From CAYGVX01 sp964544285 (GTDB lineage Archaea; Thermoproteota; Bathyarchaeia; Bathyarchaeales; SOJC01), in assembly GCA_964544285.1 (NCBI GenBank), contig CAZJAQ010000003.1, positions 1 through 45,356 of the forward strand: a stretch of 45,356 nt of DNA, given 5' to 3'. Below the pieces are notes generated by a model. It was given only the letters and a program-made list of their open reading frames with translations. It did not search any database and was not told where the DNA came from. How positions within the stretch are numbered: the first letter of the stretch is position 1; every line of letters starts with the position of its first letter. Shown here piece after piece: positions 25,034 to 33,250 of this stretch. The translations under genes and the position numbers were made by a program.

Positions 25034-25513
25034 TTGTCCTTCAAAGAAAACGTCCAAAAATGGCTAAAACACTCACAAGATGACCCTATTGCAAAAATAC
25101 TCGCAAAAAATAGCAATTTAACTAAAACTCAGATAGAAACACTGTTTATAGACGTTTTAGCCGAAAATTTAGCCTCAAAAGAGCTTAAATACGAAGAAAA
25201 AGCCAAATTAAGGCAAACAAAGACCGAAATAAGCCGAGGTTCCTTCAACAGAACGTTAAAACAAGCTAAAAAAAACGTGATACAGTCAATATACACAATC
25301 CTCCTCCTAGGCTACTTCGGCATCGTAGAAGACACAAGCTTCAGTCCTTATCTCGAAGTGGCAAACAAGCTAAAATCCTACACAGAAGCATACAGAGACC
25401 TTTTGAACACTCCTGAAGGGGCAAAAGAACAATTACAAGTAATAAGCATGCTACGCGAAGAGCTTGAAACATTGCTGAATCAACTGTCAAGCCCATGGAC
25501 TTCAAGAACGTGA
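25034..25513 (+). CDS. Uncharacterised helical protein
   Basis: The 159-residue protein is predicted mostly helical and has no cysteines. Visible segments are FKENVQKWLKHS at the start, a Lys-rich AKLRQTKTEISRGSFNRTLKQAKKNV that looks like a DNA-binding helix-turn-helix region, and IYTILLLGYFGIVED, a hydrophobic helix. I do not recognise a named family. Start appears to be TTG at 25034. Two TATA-like tracts (CATAAAATATT, ACATATAAG) lie 70-120 nt upstream. The GTGAC/GTCAC palindrome array starts at its stop codon. Confidence 0.75.
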   Translation: MSFKENVQKWLKHSQDDPIAKILAKNSNLTKTQIETLFIDVLAENLASKELKYEEKAKLRQTKTEISRGSFNRTLKQAKKNVIQSIYTILLLGYFGIVEDTSFSPYLEVANKLKSYTEAYRDLLNTPEGAKEQLQVISMLREELETLLNQLSSPWTSRT

Positions 25514-25789
25514 TATCACACATCACATATAGTTTAAAGATGGGTAAACCAGCAAACTGGAAGTTATTTTTCAGCCCTAAAACGAGCTTAAATCCTCTTA
25601 AAAGACCAAAAAACTGCACCTCTTGGCCAGATGCTTTAATGGAAAACGAAGCGCCCAACTGTTACGTGATTTGTGACGTCACGTCAACAATTTCTTCACC
25701 ATAAGATTTAAGTTTACTTTCCATAACATTGTGATTTAAAGTGTGACTTGTATGAGGTCACAACAAATCACGGTGAAGTCACAACAGGG
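25510..25789. promoter_or_regulatory. Array of GTGAC/GTCAC inverted repeats
   Basis: Within this mostly non-coding stretch there are several dyads: GTGATATCAC at 25510-25519 (perfect palindrome), GTGACGTCAC at 25673-25682 (perfect palindrome, preceded by ACGTGATT), TGTGAC and GTCACA as arms at 25742-25747 and 25757-25762, then another GTCACA at 25778-25783. The last sites sit immediately before the start of the coiled-coil winged-helix gene, where an operator would act. The same core appears at 23612-23664. This is inference from repeated motifs. Confidence 0.5.
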
Positions 25790-25797
25790 TGTTAGGA

Positions 25798-26496
25798 ATG
25801 CTTGAGATCATTATTGCGAGCGTATTATCGGGACTTACGTTGATAGCCGCGGCATTGTACAGAAAGCGAATCACTGAAGCTCATGCAAGCTATCTGAAGG
25901 CTAAGAGTGTTATCGACGACATCATCCTGAGCTTTAACAGACAACTGCAGAGGCAGGAAGACCGAGTTGAAACCTCGGCACGCAAGATAAATGTTCTTTC
26001 CAGCCATGATGAGCTATTCGCCGAGAAGTTGGAAGGTCAGAAGAGAGAGATTCAAGCATTGGCGGGGCGGATAGAGTCTCTTTCTGCCCTAGAAAAAGCG
26101 GTGACTCGTATCGACGCTTTGGAAAGCAAGTTTGGCGAGGTTGCGTCGATGAAAGACGCTGTGCTGGGGAGGATTGCTGAGATTGAGAAGCTGAGGCTTC
26201 GCCAAAGGGAATCGGAAACAAAAATCGAGTCAGCCATTCCAATAAGGCGGGAGAAAGCGTTAGAGCCGTTGACCGAAACCGAGCTTACAGTTCTTGAACT
26301 CCTTGCAACGGAAGGCGAGAAGACGGCACCTGAGATAAAAGACCGCATAAAGCTCAGCCGAGAACATACAGCGCGCCTGATGAAGAAGCTTTACGAAAGG
26401 GGTTATCTAGAGCGTAGCGCCAATAAAATCCCTTTTTCGTACCGCTTAAAAGAAGAGATGCAGAGAATCCTTAAGAAACCCGAACAAAAGGGTTAG
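25798..26496 (+). CDS. Membrane-anchored coiled-coil protein with C-terminal winged helix
   Basis: The product has about 232 residues. It begins with a membrane helix (LEIIIASVLSGLTLIAAAL), continues as a long charged coiled coil up to about residue 145, and ends in a winged-helix domain: LTETELTVLELLATEGEKTAPEIKDRI in pieces, then HTARLMKKLYERGYLER. This fits a MarR/ArsR-like DNA-binding fold tethered to the membrane. ATG at 25798 has GGGTG 7 nt upstream; GTG at 25789 is an alternative. It is convergent with herA; stops overlap by 4 nt. It may tether DNA, or act as a membrane-linked regulator. Function unproven. Confidence 0.82.
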   Translation: MLEIIIASVLSGLTLIAAALYRKRITEAHASYLKAKSVIDDIILSFNRQLQRQEDRVETSARKINVLSSHDELFAEKLEGQKREIQALAGRIESLSALEKAVTRIDALESKFGEVASMKDAVLGRIAEIEKLRLRQRESETKIESAIPIRREKALEPLTETELTVLELLATEGEKTAPEIKDRIKLSREHTARLMKKLYERGYLERSANKIPFSYRLKEEMQRILKKPEQKG

Positions 26497-28031
26497 ACAT
26501 CGACGCTGTTGGCGGCGTTCCGCAGCCTTCTTATTTTTTCATCCATTGTATCCAAAGCCTTTGAAGGCGGCAAGTTGTAATCAACTTTCTCTCTTGTCTC
26601 TAGGTATTCTGGGTAGTATTTCACTTTCACCGGAACGGCAAAGCGAATCTTAGGCTCGGAGATTAGTAACGCCTCACCTATGTCGAGCATCTTCACCTCA
26701 GTGTCGCTGTACTCGAGGTAGGGTGTGTTCCTAGTGAGAAAGTCTCGGTCAATCTTCAACTCTGTCTTCATGATGACTTTTGTCCATAGCTCGGCGAAGA
26801 CATCAGGGTTAATTCTGGAAGGGCGAGGCGTCACTGCGTTCAGTCCCACGCGATATTTTCGATAGGTTAGAGCGATCGCCGAGAAGATGGTTTTGGGGCT
26901 GTTTGGGTCTAGGAATTCATGGGCTTCTTCGAGGGTTATGAGGAGTGTGGGGAGCTTCTGCCACTCTTCGTAATGCTCTTCCCATGTTCGTTTGTAGTAG
27001 TTTGCCACTCCCGTGGCTGTTAAACAAACGATTCTTTGCTGCTCCTCGGAACTTATTCCTGAAATGTCCACTAGGCAAGTAACGCCGTTGGTTATGTTTT
27101 GGACGACGCTGTCAATAAAGCTATAATCAGATGGTGGAAAGAGAGTCGGGTCGAGGGTCAGTAGCTTGCTCATCAACGCCTCTATGACTGTTTTGTTGCC
27201 GTATCCCGTCGTCTCAGTGATTCCTTTGTGTCCTTTGACGACGTAGGCTTCGCATGCGTCCTCTATCCATTTGTTTCCGAGTTTCTTTTGGAGTTCCTTG
27301 GCGAGGCGGTACTGCGGATAACCAATCTCTGGGAAAAGGGTCTGCAGCTTCCAAGGGAGTAGAGTGTGTAGGCCTATGCGCATCTTTTCCTCTTTTGTAG
27401 TGTAGAAACTGACGCGAGTGGGAAAGAGGGGATGGTCTTTCAAGCCTTTTCCCCCAATCTCCTTTCCCTCCAAGAGTTGCCCTGCAAAATCGAAGATTAA
27501 GCCCGCGGTCTTGGGGCTGTGATCGATGAGTTGAGCGTTAATCATCAGTTCGGTGTTGGTTTTGCCAGAGCCAGTCATGCCAAACATGCCTATCATCCGC
27601 GGTATTGCATCGGTGTTTATACCCACTGAGCCCAAGGTTTGCCCTCCAGAACGCAAGTACCCTACTTCCAACTCTCCTTCAAGCTTCAGAACACTCGAAT
27701 CTTCTACAGAAGCTGGATACACTTTGTCCATGTAATTAGGGTTAAAGGTAGGAGACCGATCCCTACCTCCCCGCCTTTCTAAGAAGAGGATTGCTTCGAT
27801 GTTTTTGTAACAAGAGTAAGGACCGAAAGTTTCTTTCCCTTCTGCTTCACGCAGCTGTTCTCCAGTGTCGAGAGTAGACTTGCTCTGAGCATCCACAACC
27901 CTGGCGTAGAAACTGCAGTCCCCAGATTCTATGCGAACTATCTGCCCGAAGGAAAGTGCGATGCCCTTGTTTAGGAAAAAAGATATTTTGTCGCCTTTCA
28001 CTTCGCAGATAGAACCTAAGTGGTTAGACAC
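26493..28031 (-). CDS. herA: DNA translocase/helicase HerA
   Basis: HerA is a hexameric ATPase that with NurA resects DNA ends for recombinational repair. The 512-residue protein has an N-terminal HAS-barrel-like region, Walker A GMTGSGKT at 151-158, LIFDFAGQLLEGKEIG, and Walker B LLITLEEAHEFLDPNS. It ends in a region with RPSRINPDVF, near the usual sensor/arginine positions. GTG at 28031 overlaps nurA by 8 nt. The pair forms an operon lying next to the presumed origin. Confidence 0.94.
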   Translation of the reverse strand: MSNHLGSICEVKGDKISFFLNKGIALSFGQIVRIESGDCSFYARVVDAQSKSTLDTGEQLREAEGKETFGPYSCYKNIEAILFLERRGGRDRSPTFNPNYMDKVYPASVEDSSVLKLEGELEVGYLRSGGQTLGSVGINTDAIPRMIGMFGMTGSGKTNTELMINAQLIDHSPKTAGLIFDFAGQLLEGKEIGGKGLKDHPLFPTRVSFYTTKEEKMRIGLHTLLPWKLQTLFPEIGYPQYRLAKELQKKLGNKWIEDACEAYVVKGHKGITETTGYGNKTVIEALMSKLLTLDPTLFPPSDYSFIDSVVQNITNGVTCLVDISGISSEEQQRIVCLTATGVANYYKRTWEEHYEEWQKLPTLLITLEEAHEFLDPNSPKTIFSAIALTYRKYRVGLNAVTPRPSRINPDVFAELWTKVIMKTELKIDRDFLTRNTPYLEYSDTEVKMLDIGEALLISEPKIRFAVPVKVKYYPEYLETREKVDYNLPPSKALDTMDEKIRRLRNAANSVDV

Positions 28032-29010
28032 GCTCTATCCACTCCCAATTGAAAGCGTATTTTGCCCCGTGGAGCTCGTCCACGAAGTTGCAGGCAAACT
28101 CTTCTTGGCGGAGTACATCCAGAAGCCCAGCCGCCTCAAGCTCTTCTTCCATTTGAGCATGGTACTGAAGGAGCTTAGTCTCAGAAACACCCGAAAAGTC
28201 ATGCGCCAACCATAACACCACCGGATAGCCCAGGCAACGAGGGTCTTCCGAGATTGTAGATAAGGGGGAGAGCAACTCTGACACATCTTGACTGGTCAGG
28301 TAACTCATTATATCACATCGAAAAGCCCGTGGACTGTCCTCGCACAGCTTGATGATAGATACGTCGCCGTAAAGATGCTCATGCATGTTAGCCCGTTTAA
28401 CCGGAAAATAGACCCATCGTCCTCTGGGCATCAGCATGTACGTCGCAGCGATAAGGTCCCGTCCCCTGTCGTCGCGGAGCATTGGAGACTGCTTACTTAT
28501 GGCGAGCAGCTTTATTCCCTCTTTCTCGCATTTTTCGTAGAGCATCGCGTTGAATTTTCTCTCACCCCCAAAGTAGCTGGCGCCGTCGAGAAGAACATAG
28601 TCGTTCTCACAGGCTTTATGGAGTAACCCCAAGGCTATCTCACTCTCCAACTGTAGTCGTGTTTCTTGGAGAATCTTGCGACGTACATACGGGTCTCCCT
28701 TCACGGTAACTATCCTCTCTTTAAAATCCCAATCCACGTTGCGGTTTATGACAGTGGCATGGGAAACTCGGAAGAGGTATATACCCCAGTTGTTAGCTCT
28801 TTTGAGAGTCCTAGTTGAGCAGTCGACTGCGTAGAAATGTACGTCGCAGGTTTTCATTTCCTTTAGGTGTACGAATTTGGCTGGTGTTGGTTTGACAGCT
28901 ATTGTGGGCTCGTCTTTTATGTGTTCAAAACTCATCGCTTGTCCTTTCTCGACGTAGCTTCTCAACGTTTCCTTCATCACTGTCAAGTCGGCTTTAATTT
29001 CGCTGCTCAT
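28024..29010 (-). CDS. nurA: 5'-3' nuclease NurA
   Basis: The 328-residue protein has the two NurA acidic motifs: Asp63 (FYAVDCSTRTLKRA) and Asp142 (YVLLDGASYFG). Later it carries LLAISKQSPMLRD and DIMSYLTSQ, also typical. NurA is the nuclease partner that docks on the HerA ring. ATG at 29010 was chosen since GGAAG is 8 nt upstream; TTG at 29034 is open but lacks a spaced site. It overlaps herA by 8 nt. Confidence 0.92.
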   Translation of the reverse strand: MSSEIKADLTVMKETLRSYVEKGQAMSFEHIKDEPTIAVKPTPAKFVHLKEMKTCDVHFYAVDCSTRTLKRANNWGIYLFRVSHATVINRNVDWDFKERIVTVKGDPYVRRKILQETRLQLESEIALGLLHKACENDYVLLDGASYFGGERKFNAMLYEKCEKEGIKLLAISKQSPMLRDDRGRDLIAATYMLMPRGRWVYFPVKRANMHEHLYGDVSIIKLCEDSPRAFRCDIMSYLTSQDVSELLSPLSTISEDPRCLGYPVVLWLAHDFSGVSETKLLQYHAQMEEELEAAGLLDVLRQEEFACNFVDELHGAKYAFNWEWIERV

Positions 29011-29080
29011 TCTCCACGCTTCCAGATTCCGCAATCCTAGTTTAGTGAATGTTACGTAAATCTTTTTGTAATAATTCTGC

Positions 29081-29500
29081 TTATCTTTCTTTCATAAACT
29101 TTGAAATTTTTTGCGCTGCTACTGTCACAATTCTGTATGTCCTTTTGTTGGATTGTCCTTGCCTCATGAGAAAACCACGGTCAGCCATCCTCGCTAGATA
29201 AGTGGAGACTGTACTTAGGGATAAGTGTTCGTTAAACTCTTGTTCATAAGCCTCGAGCACATCCTTTGAAGAGAACCATGCTAAAGGAAAGTGTTTCTCA
29301 ACGACGGCTCGGGTCTTCTCAAACTTGGAAGAGTTCACAACATTGCTCTGTTTTCCCTCTTCTCCATGTACGCCGCCGAGCAACTCAATGATATCGAGTA
29401 GGCAGGTAGCCTTCTTTCGGGTAACATTGCCCTCGAGGCACACACTGTATCGATTGCCCTCTTCATCGGAGACTTCGACGCGCAGCTTCTTTGTGGGCAT
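29081..29500 (-). CDS. Winged-helix DNA-binding protein
   Basis: The 139-residue product starts with a short beta-rich part (KLRVEVSDEEGNRYSVCLEG) and ends in a winged-helix fold: AWFSSKDVLEAYEQEFNEHLSLSTVSTYLARMADRGFLMRQ, quoted in pieces as SSKDVLEAY, LSLSTVSTYLARM and DRGFLMRQG. GAGGTGA lies 8 nt before the ATG. It is the first gene leftward of the origin-like region, 71 nt upstream of nurA, and may regulate it or bind near the origin. No named family recognised. Confidence 0.82.
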   Translation of the reverse strand: MPTKKLRVEVSDEEGNRYSVCLEGNVTRKKATCLLDIIELLGGVHGEEGKQSNVVNSSKFEKTRAVVEKHFPLAWFSSKDVLEAYEQEFNEHLSLSTVSTYLARMADRGFLMRQGQSNKRTYRIVTVAAQKISKFMKER

Positions 29501-29698
29501 CGCTTTTTCACCTCAAATGGCAGCTTAACACTTAACACTTCACAAGTTATAGGTGTTATGAGAAAATGCTTGAAGAAAAAGACACCCAAAACGGTGCCAT
29601 ATGAACAAAAGCACTAAAATTTACAAGTATTTTAGTTTGACAGTATTCACAAAATCCTTCCTTAGAGGAAAATGAAGCAGCCTGTAGTCATCTCCTAA

Positions 29699-29721
29699 CT
29701 TCCAAAGGAAACGCAGGGGTC
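29699..29721 (+). promoter_or_regulatory. Origin Recognition Box-like site 1
   Basis: The site has the dyad TTCCAAAGGAA followed by ACGCAGGGGTC. This matches the archaeal ORB pattern of a TTCCA-GTGGAAAC-type dyad followed by a G-string, as bound by Orc1/Cdc6. It is the closest of the four to the remembered consensus. Confidence 0.75.
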
Positions 29722-29840
29722 CCTGTTCACAGTAAAATAGGCGTAAACGACCAAAAAAGTCAAAAACGTCGATGCAAAATTTATTCAAGCGTTAAACTTC
29801 ACACGCACTCTACACGCTTTCAGCGTATGTATTACCCCCA

Positions 29841-29861
29841 ACCCCTATATGTCCACTGCAA
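29841..29861 (-). promoter_or_regulatory. Origin Recognition Box-like site 2 (inverted)
   Basis: On the minus strand it reads TTGCAGTGGAC followed by ATATAGGGGT, keeping the CAGTGGA core and G-string of an ORB with mismatches elsewhere. With site 3 it flanks the AT-rich stretch in inverted orientation, as is common at archaeal origins. Confidence 0.6.
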
Positions 29862-30024
29862 AATGCTTTTGAATCATTATTTGAAATTCATAATGTTTGC
29901 GAGCCTTTAGGGGTTTTTGCTCTATAAATTTTTAGTGTTAGCTTTAAGTTACCTTGTTGAAGTTAACCTATCAGAGTATATCTTCTTAACCAGAAACCAC
30001 GATACATTGAAATTCTACACAGTA

Positions 30025-30045
30025 TTCCACAAGAAAACTAGGGGT
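30025..30045 (+). promoter_or_regulatory. Origin Recognition Box-like site 3
   Basis: The sequence TTCCACAAGAAAAC followed by TAGGGGT keeps the TTCCA half-site, the AAAC, and the G-string of ORB elements. It is followed by TGTGTGGATAC. The site lies 165 nt before the orc1/cdc6 start. Confidence 0.65.
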
Positions 30046-30151
30046 GTGTGGATACTTTTTTCGTCTTCTACTAAAAACATTTAACGATCACTATTATCTT
30101 CTTTCAGTTTTGGAGTAAGTCTTCATTTTTTTGTAGGAGACTACTTATCTT

Positions 30152-30172
30152 TTCCACTTGAAACCAAGGCTT
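30152..30172 (+). promoter_or_regulatory. Origin Recognition Box-like site 4 near cdc6 start
   Basis: The sequence TTCCACTTGAAACC followed by AAGGCTT resembles an ORB except that the G-string is GGCT. It is 38 nt before the orc1/cdc6 ATG, where binding by the gene's own product could repress transcription. Weaker match than sites 1 and 3. Confidence 0.45.
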
Positions 30173-30209
30173 TACAGGTGCGTTTGTCGAAGGGAGAAAG
30201 GTTATCGTT

Positions 30210-31460
30210 ATGACAGAAGCAGATACGCTTGATGAAGTATTTGACCGCTTTTTAAACAACAGTCTCTTTTTTAAGGATAGAGATGTACTCCGCCATGACT
30301 ACATTCCCGAAAATTTACCTCACCGCGAAGAGCAGATAAAACACCTGGGCATGATTGTTGCCCCCATGTTGAAGACAGAAAGATGCTCGAACATTTTCAT
30401 TTATGGAAAGACCGGCACGGGCAAAACCGCTGTGATGAAATACGTGCTAAATCGGCTAGAACAGAAAGCGGCAGAGTTTGGTGCACCAGTTAAAACAGTG
30501 TATGTGAACTGCAGACTGGAAGGGACAGAATACAGGGTTTTCACAAGTTTGTGTGACGCCCTGAACATTCGTGTTCCCTTCACAGGCCTCGCCGTAGGCG
30601 AAGTTTTCGACCGTTTTAGGAGAGGCTTAGAGACTCAGAGACTGTCGCTCATCGTTGTTTTAGATGAGATCGATGAATTGATAAAAGCCAGAGGCAACGT
30701 ACTCCTGTACGAACTTACGAGGGTGAACGAGGCTCTTCAGAATGGCACAGTCTCTATCGTTGGAATCTCGAACGATCTACGCTTCAAAGAATTGTTAGAA
30801 CCTCGCGTCTTAAGTACCTTGAGCGAGGAGGAGGTAGTGTTCAAGCCCTACGATGCCTCTGAGCTCCTAGACATTCTACGAGAACGGGCAGAATTAGCTT
30901 TCCTCACTGATGTATTACTCGACGGCGCCGTAAGCCTGTGTTCAGCTCTGGCAGCTGCCGAACACGGAGATGCAAGACGCGCCCTTGACTTGCTACGCGT
31001 GGCGGGTGAAATAGCAGAGAGAGAGAATGCGAAGATAATTACTGAAGACCACGTTAGAGAAGCCGAAAGGCGAATCGAACACGATAGAGTAATCGACGCC
31101 CTCACAAACCTCACGTTACACTCAAAGTTCGTTCTCTACAGCGTTTACCTTCTCGGAAAAGCCAACGTTTTCTCCGCCATCACAGGCGACATATACGAGG
31201 TGTACGCTGAGCTATGTGAGGCGGTCGGGGTTTCACCTTTGACTCAGAGAAGGGTAAGTGGGCTTATAAGTGAGCTCGATTCAATCGGGCTGCTAAACTC
31301 GAGGGTCATAAGTAGAGGACGCTACGGTCGCACTAAAAAGATTAGTCTCGCGATACCGCGAACTCCTTTTAAAGAAGTATACGCGAAAGATGACCATTTG
31401 GGGCAGTTAACAGATTTCACTCCGGACTGCTTGAAAGTGAAGCTCAGTAAAACTAGGTAA
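30210..31460 (+). CDS. cdc6: Orc1/Cdc6 replication initiator
   Basis: The 416-residue AAA+ protein binds ORB elements and loads MCM. Walker A is YGKTGTGKT at 65-73; Walker B LDEID at 151-155; sensor region IVGISNDLRF; an EHGDARRALDLL sensor 2 segment; and a C-terminal winged helix (VYAELCEAVGVSPLTQRRVSGLISELD in pieces). It follows the origin-like gap directly and is the only cdc6 in the window. Its last 8 nt overlap the convergent polD small subunit. Confidence 0.97.
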   Translation: MTEADTLDEVFDRFLNNSLFFKDRDVLRHDYIPENLPHREEQIKHLGMIVAPMLKTERCSNIFIYGKTGTGKTAVMKYVLNRLEQKAAEFGAPVKTVYVNCRLEGTEYRVFTSLCDALNIRVPFTGLAVGEVFDRFRRGLETQRLSLIVVLDEIDELIKARGNVLLYELTRVNEALQNGTVSIVGISNDLRFKELLEPRVLSTLSEEEVVFKPYDASELLDILRERAELAFLTDVLLDGAVSLCSALAAAEHGDARRALDLLRVAGEIAERENAKIITEDHVREAERRIEHDRVIDALTNLTLHSKFVLYSVYLLGKANVFSAITGDIYEVYAELCEAVGVSPLTQRRVSGLISELDSIGLLNSRVISRGRYGRTKKISLAIPRTPFKEVYAKDDHLGQLTDFTPDCLKVKLSKTR

Positions 31461-33012
31461 AATCTAAGGGTATAATGTTGAGTGTTTGAAGGTCTACGAC
31501 GGGAATTATGCCTGGTGTGGGATCTAACCCTAGGTTTCGCTGGTAGCTTGTTTGCCTTTGCCATGCGCCTGAGTTAACCATGAGGGTTCCCTTGTAGAAC
31601 TCATGTTTCATCACGTGTACATGGCCTGTGTGGAAGACGTCTGGGACACGCTCTACTACAAGAAAGTCTCGCCTCTCGGGCGCGATCGAGGTGCGCTGAC
31701 CGTACGTGGGTGCCAGATGTCTACCCTGTAGTAATAGGCGCATGGCTCTTTCGGGTGAGTGGAAGTCCATGTTTGCCGCTGTAGCTAGGACGTCGTCTAG
31801 GCTTCGTCCATGGTATATGAGAAACTCTATACCGTGGATGCTTATGGTTGCTGGGTTGCCCAAGGATAAGATGTTCCGTGCCTCGTAGAGTGGTTCGGCA
31901 TACTCTTTTGGGATGGCTGGTTGTGGCAGAGCTTTTCTTGAGGCATCGTGGTTTCCAGGGATAATTATCACCTCTGCGTAATCTGGGATTTGTTCGATGA
32001 ACCTTGCTGCTAACTTGTATTGTTTAAAGACATCTCGCACGACCAGTTCTTTTACTTGGTTGGGATAGATGCCTATACCGTCTACGACGTCGCCTGCGAT
32101 GACGACGTACTTGACTCGACTGGCAACTTCTTTATACCTTTCATCTCCGTACTTTCCGTTGAGCCACAGCACGAAACGGTTGAATTCTTCTCGCATGAAC
32201 TCTCTGCTCCCCACGTGAAGGTCAGAAATGAGCGCAGCATAAACTGCTTCTCCTGCTTTCCTAGGTTTAGTCTGAGGAATGTCTGGGAAGAACAGCTCTT
32301 CGACGACCAACAAGTTTCTTTTGCTCTTCAAAAGACCTAGGCACACGACTTGATCGAGTAACAGCATGTTTACCTTCTCCAAAAGTTCTTTCGGCGCATT
32401 CTGAGGAACAAGCACGGTGACGCTGGCTTCCAGATCTTCGATCTTTAAGAAGACACCGTACTTTGATTCACGCTTATCTGTGACCATGCAGAACACTTTG
32501 ACCCTTGAGCGAGAGGCTGTTCGGAACGCCTCCTTTATCGACGCAGCGTTCCGCGAGTCCATGCGTTTTCGTAACAACGCTCTTATTCGCTTAAACCGAT
32601 CTTGGAAATACCCCAAGTATTCGTCTATGGAACCCGTGGTGCAGATTTTACTGGTCGGGTCTTCCAGCACCTTTATGTCTTTTGCGATGTCTTTTGCGTG
32701 GGGATAGAAAACACATCCAGATTTTTCTGTAGCTACAGCAGGTTCCCGCTGGAGGGAGATTACGTGTGTTCCTGCTTCCTTCGTTTCTAGAAAGGTTTCT
32801 TTAGCTGTTTCTTCGAGGAGATTCTTTGTGATAAAAAGAGGCTTTTCTTCAAGTCTTTCGAGTTTTTTTAAAGCTGCTTCGACGAGCTTCACGGGGTCTT
32901 CTGTTTTTGATATTGTCGCAAGAAGGGCATACGCTTCTTTGTCTAGATGGTATCCGGCTGTGAGCGAAAACGAGACTGCTTGTTGAACTCTCTCATATTC
33001 GCTCAATTCCAA
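31453..33012 (-). CDS. polD1: DNA polymerase D small subunit DP1 (exonuclease)
   Basis: The small subunit of the archaeal replicative polymerase D carries the 3'-5' proofreading nuclease. The 519-residue protein has a helical N-terminal part, an OB fold near 165-240, and a calcineurin-like phosphoesterase with all metal motifs: ISDLHVGS, IAGDVVDG, IPGNHDASR, YHGRS and HTGHVHV. It should therefore be an active nuclease. Start is TTG at 33012 with GGAG spaced 5-6 nt. It is convergent with cdc6 and divergent from the PhoU-like gene. Confidence 0.96.
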   Translation of the reverse strand: MELSEYERVQQAVSFSLTAGYHLDKEAYALLATISKTEDPVKLVEAALKKLERLEEKPLFITKNLLEETAKETFLETKEAGTHVISLQREPAVATEKSGCVFYPHAKDIAKDIKVLEDPTSKICTTGSIDEYLGYFQDRFKRIRALLRKRMDSRNAASIKEAFRTASRSRVKVFCMVTDKRESKYGVFLKIEDLEASVTVLVPQNAPKELLEKVNMLLLDQVVCLGLLKSKRNLLVVEELFFPDIPQTKPRKAGEAVYAALISDLHVGSREFMREEFNRFVLWLNGKYGDERYKEVASRVKYVVIAGDVVDGIGIYPNQVKELVVRDVFKQYKLAARFIEQIPDYAEVIIIPGNHDASRKALPQPAIPKEYAEPLYEARNILSLGNPATISIHGIEFLIYHGRSLDDVLATAANMDFHSPERAMRLLLQGRHLAPTYGQRTSIAPERRDFLVVERVPDVFHTGHVHVMKHEFYKGTLMVNSGAWQRQTSYQRNLGLDPTPGIIPVVDLQTLNIIPLDFT

Positions 33013-33200
33013 GTCGTCTCCATGATTCTTCCTTATTTTGTAGCTTGCTATGACGCTTCCACGATGTTGGTAGTTAAGTGGTTTCTCCTTTAAACATATA
33101 GTCCCTTTGAGTGTTTGAGTTTTTTGCTAGTTATCATGCCAAGTGTTGCAAGAAGTCTATACACATTATAATCTTCTTTTTCACCTTTATTTTTGGCACC

Positions 33201-33214
33201 TATATCTATATATC
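33201..33214 (+). promoter_or_regulatory. TATA-like element of the AbrB-PhoU gene
   Basis: TATATCTATATATC lies 37-50 nt upstream of the ATG at 33251, within the 238-nt divergent region between polD1 and this gene. GAGG is in position for ribosome binding. The promoter call is by sequence only. Confidence 0.45.
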
Positions 33215-33250
33215 TGTCTGCTGTTTTAGACTTCGAACTGAGGCTATAGT

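Larger units (their letters stand above)
29501..30209. other. Probable chromosomal replication origin (oriC)
   Basis: This 709-nt gene-free gap next to orc1/cdc6 is AT-rich and holds four sequences resembling archaeal Origin Recognition Boxes (29699-29721, 29841-29861 inverted, 30025-30045, 30152-30172). The inverted pair at 29841 and 30025 brackets the most AT-rich stretch, about 29862-30020, a good candidate unwinding element. PolD, HerA-NurA and Orc1/Cdc6 genes surround it. Origins beside cdc6 are normal in archaea. The interpretation rests on motif similarity by eye and gene context. Confidence 0.8.
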
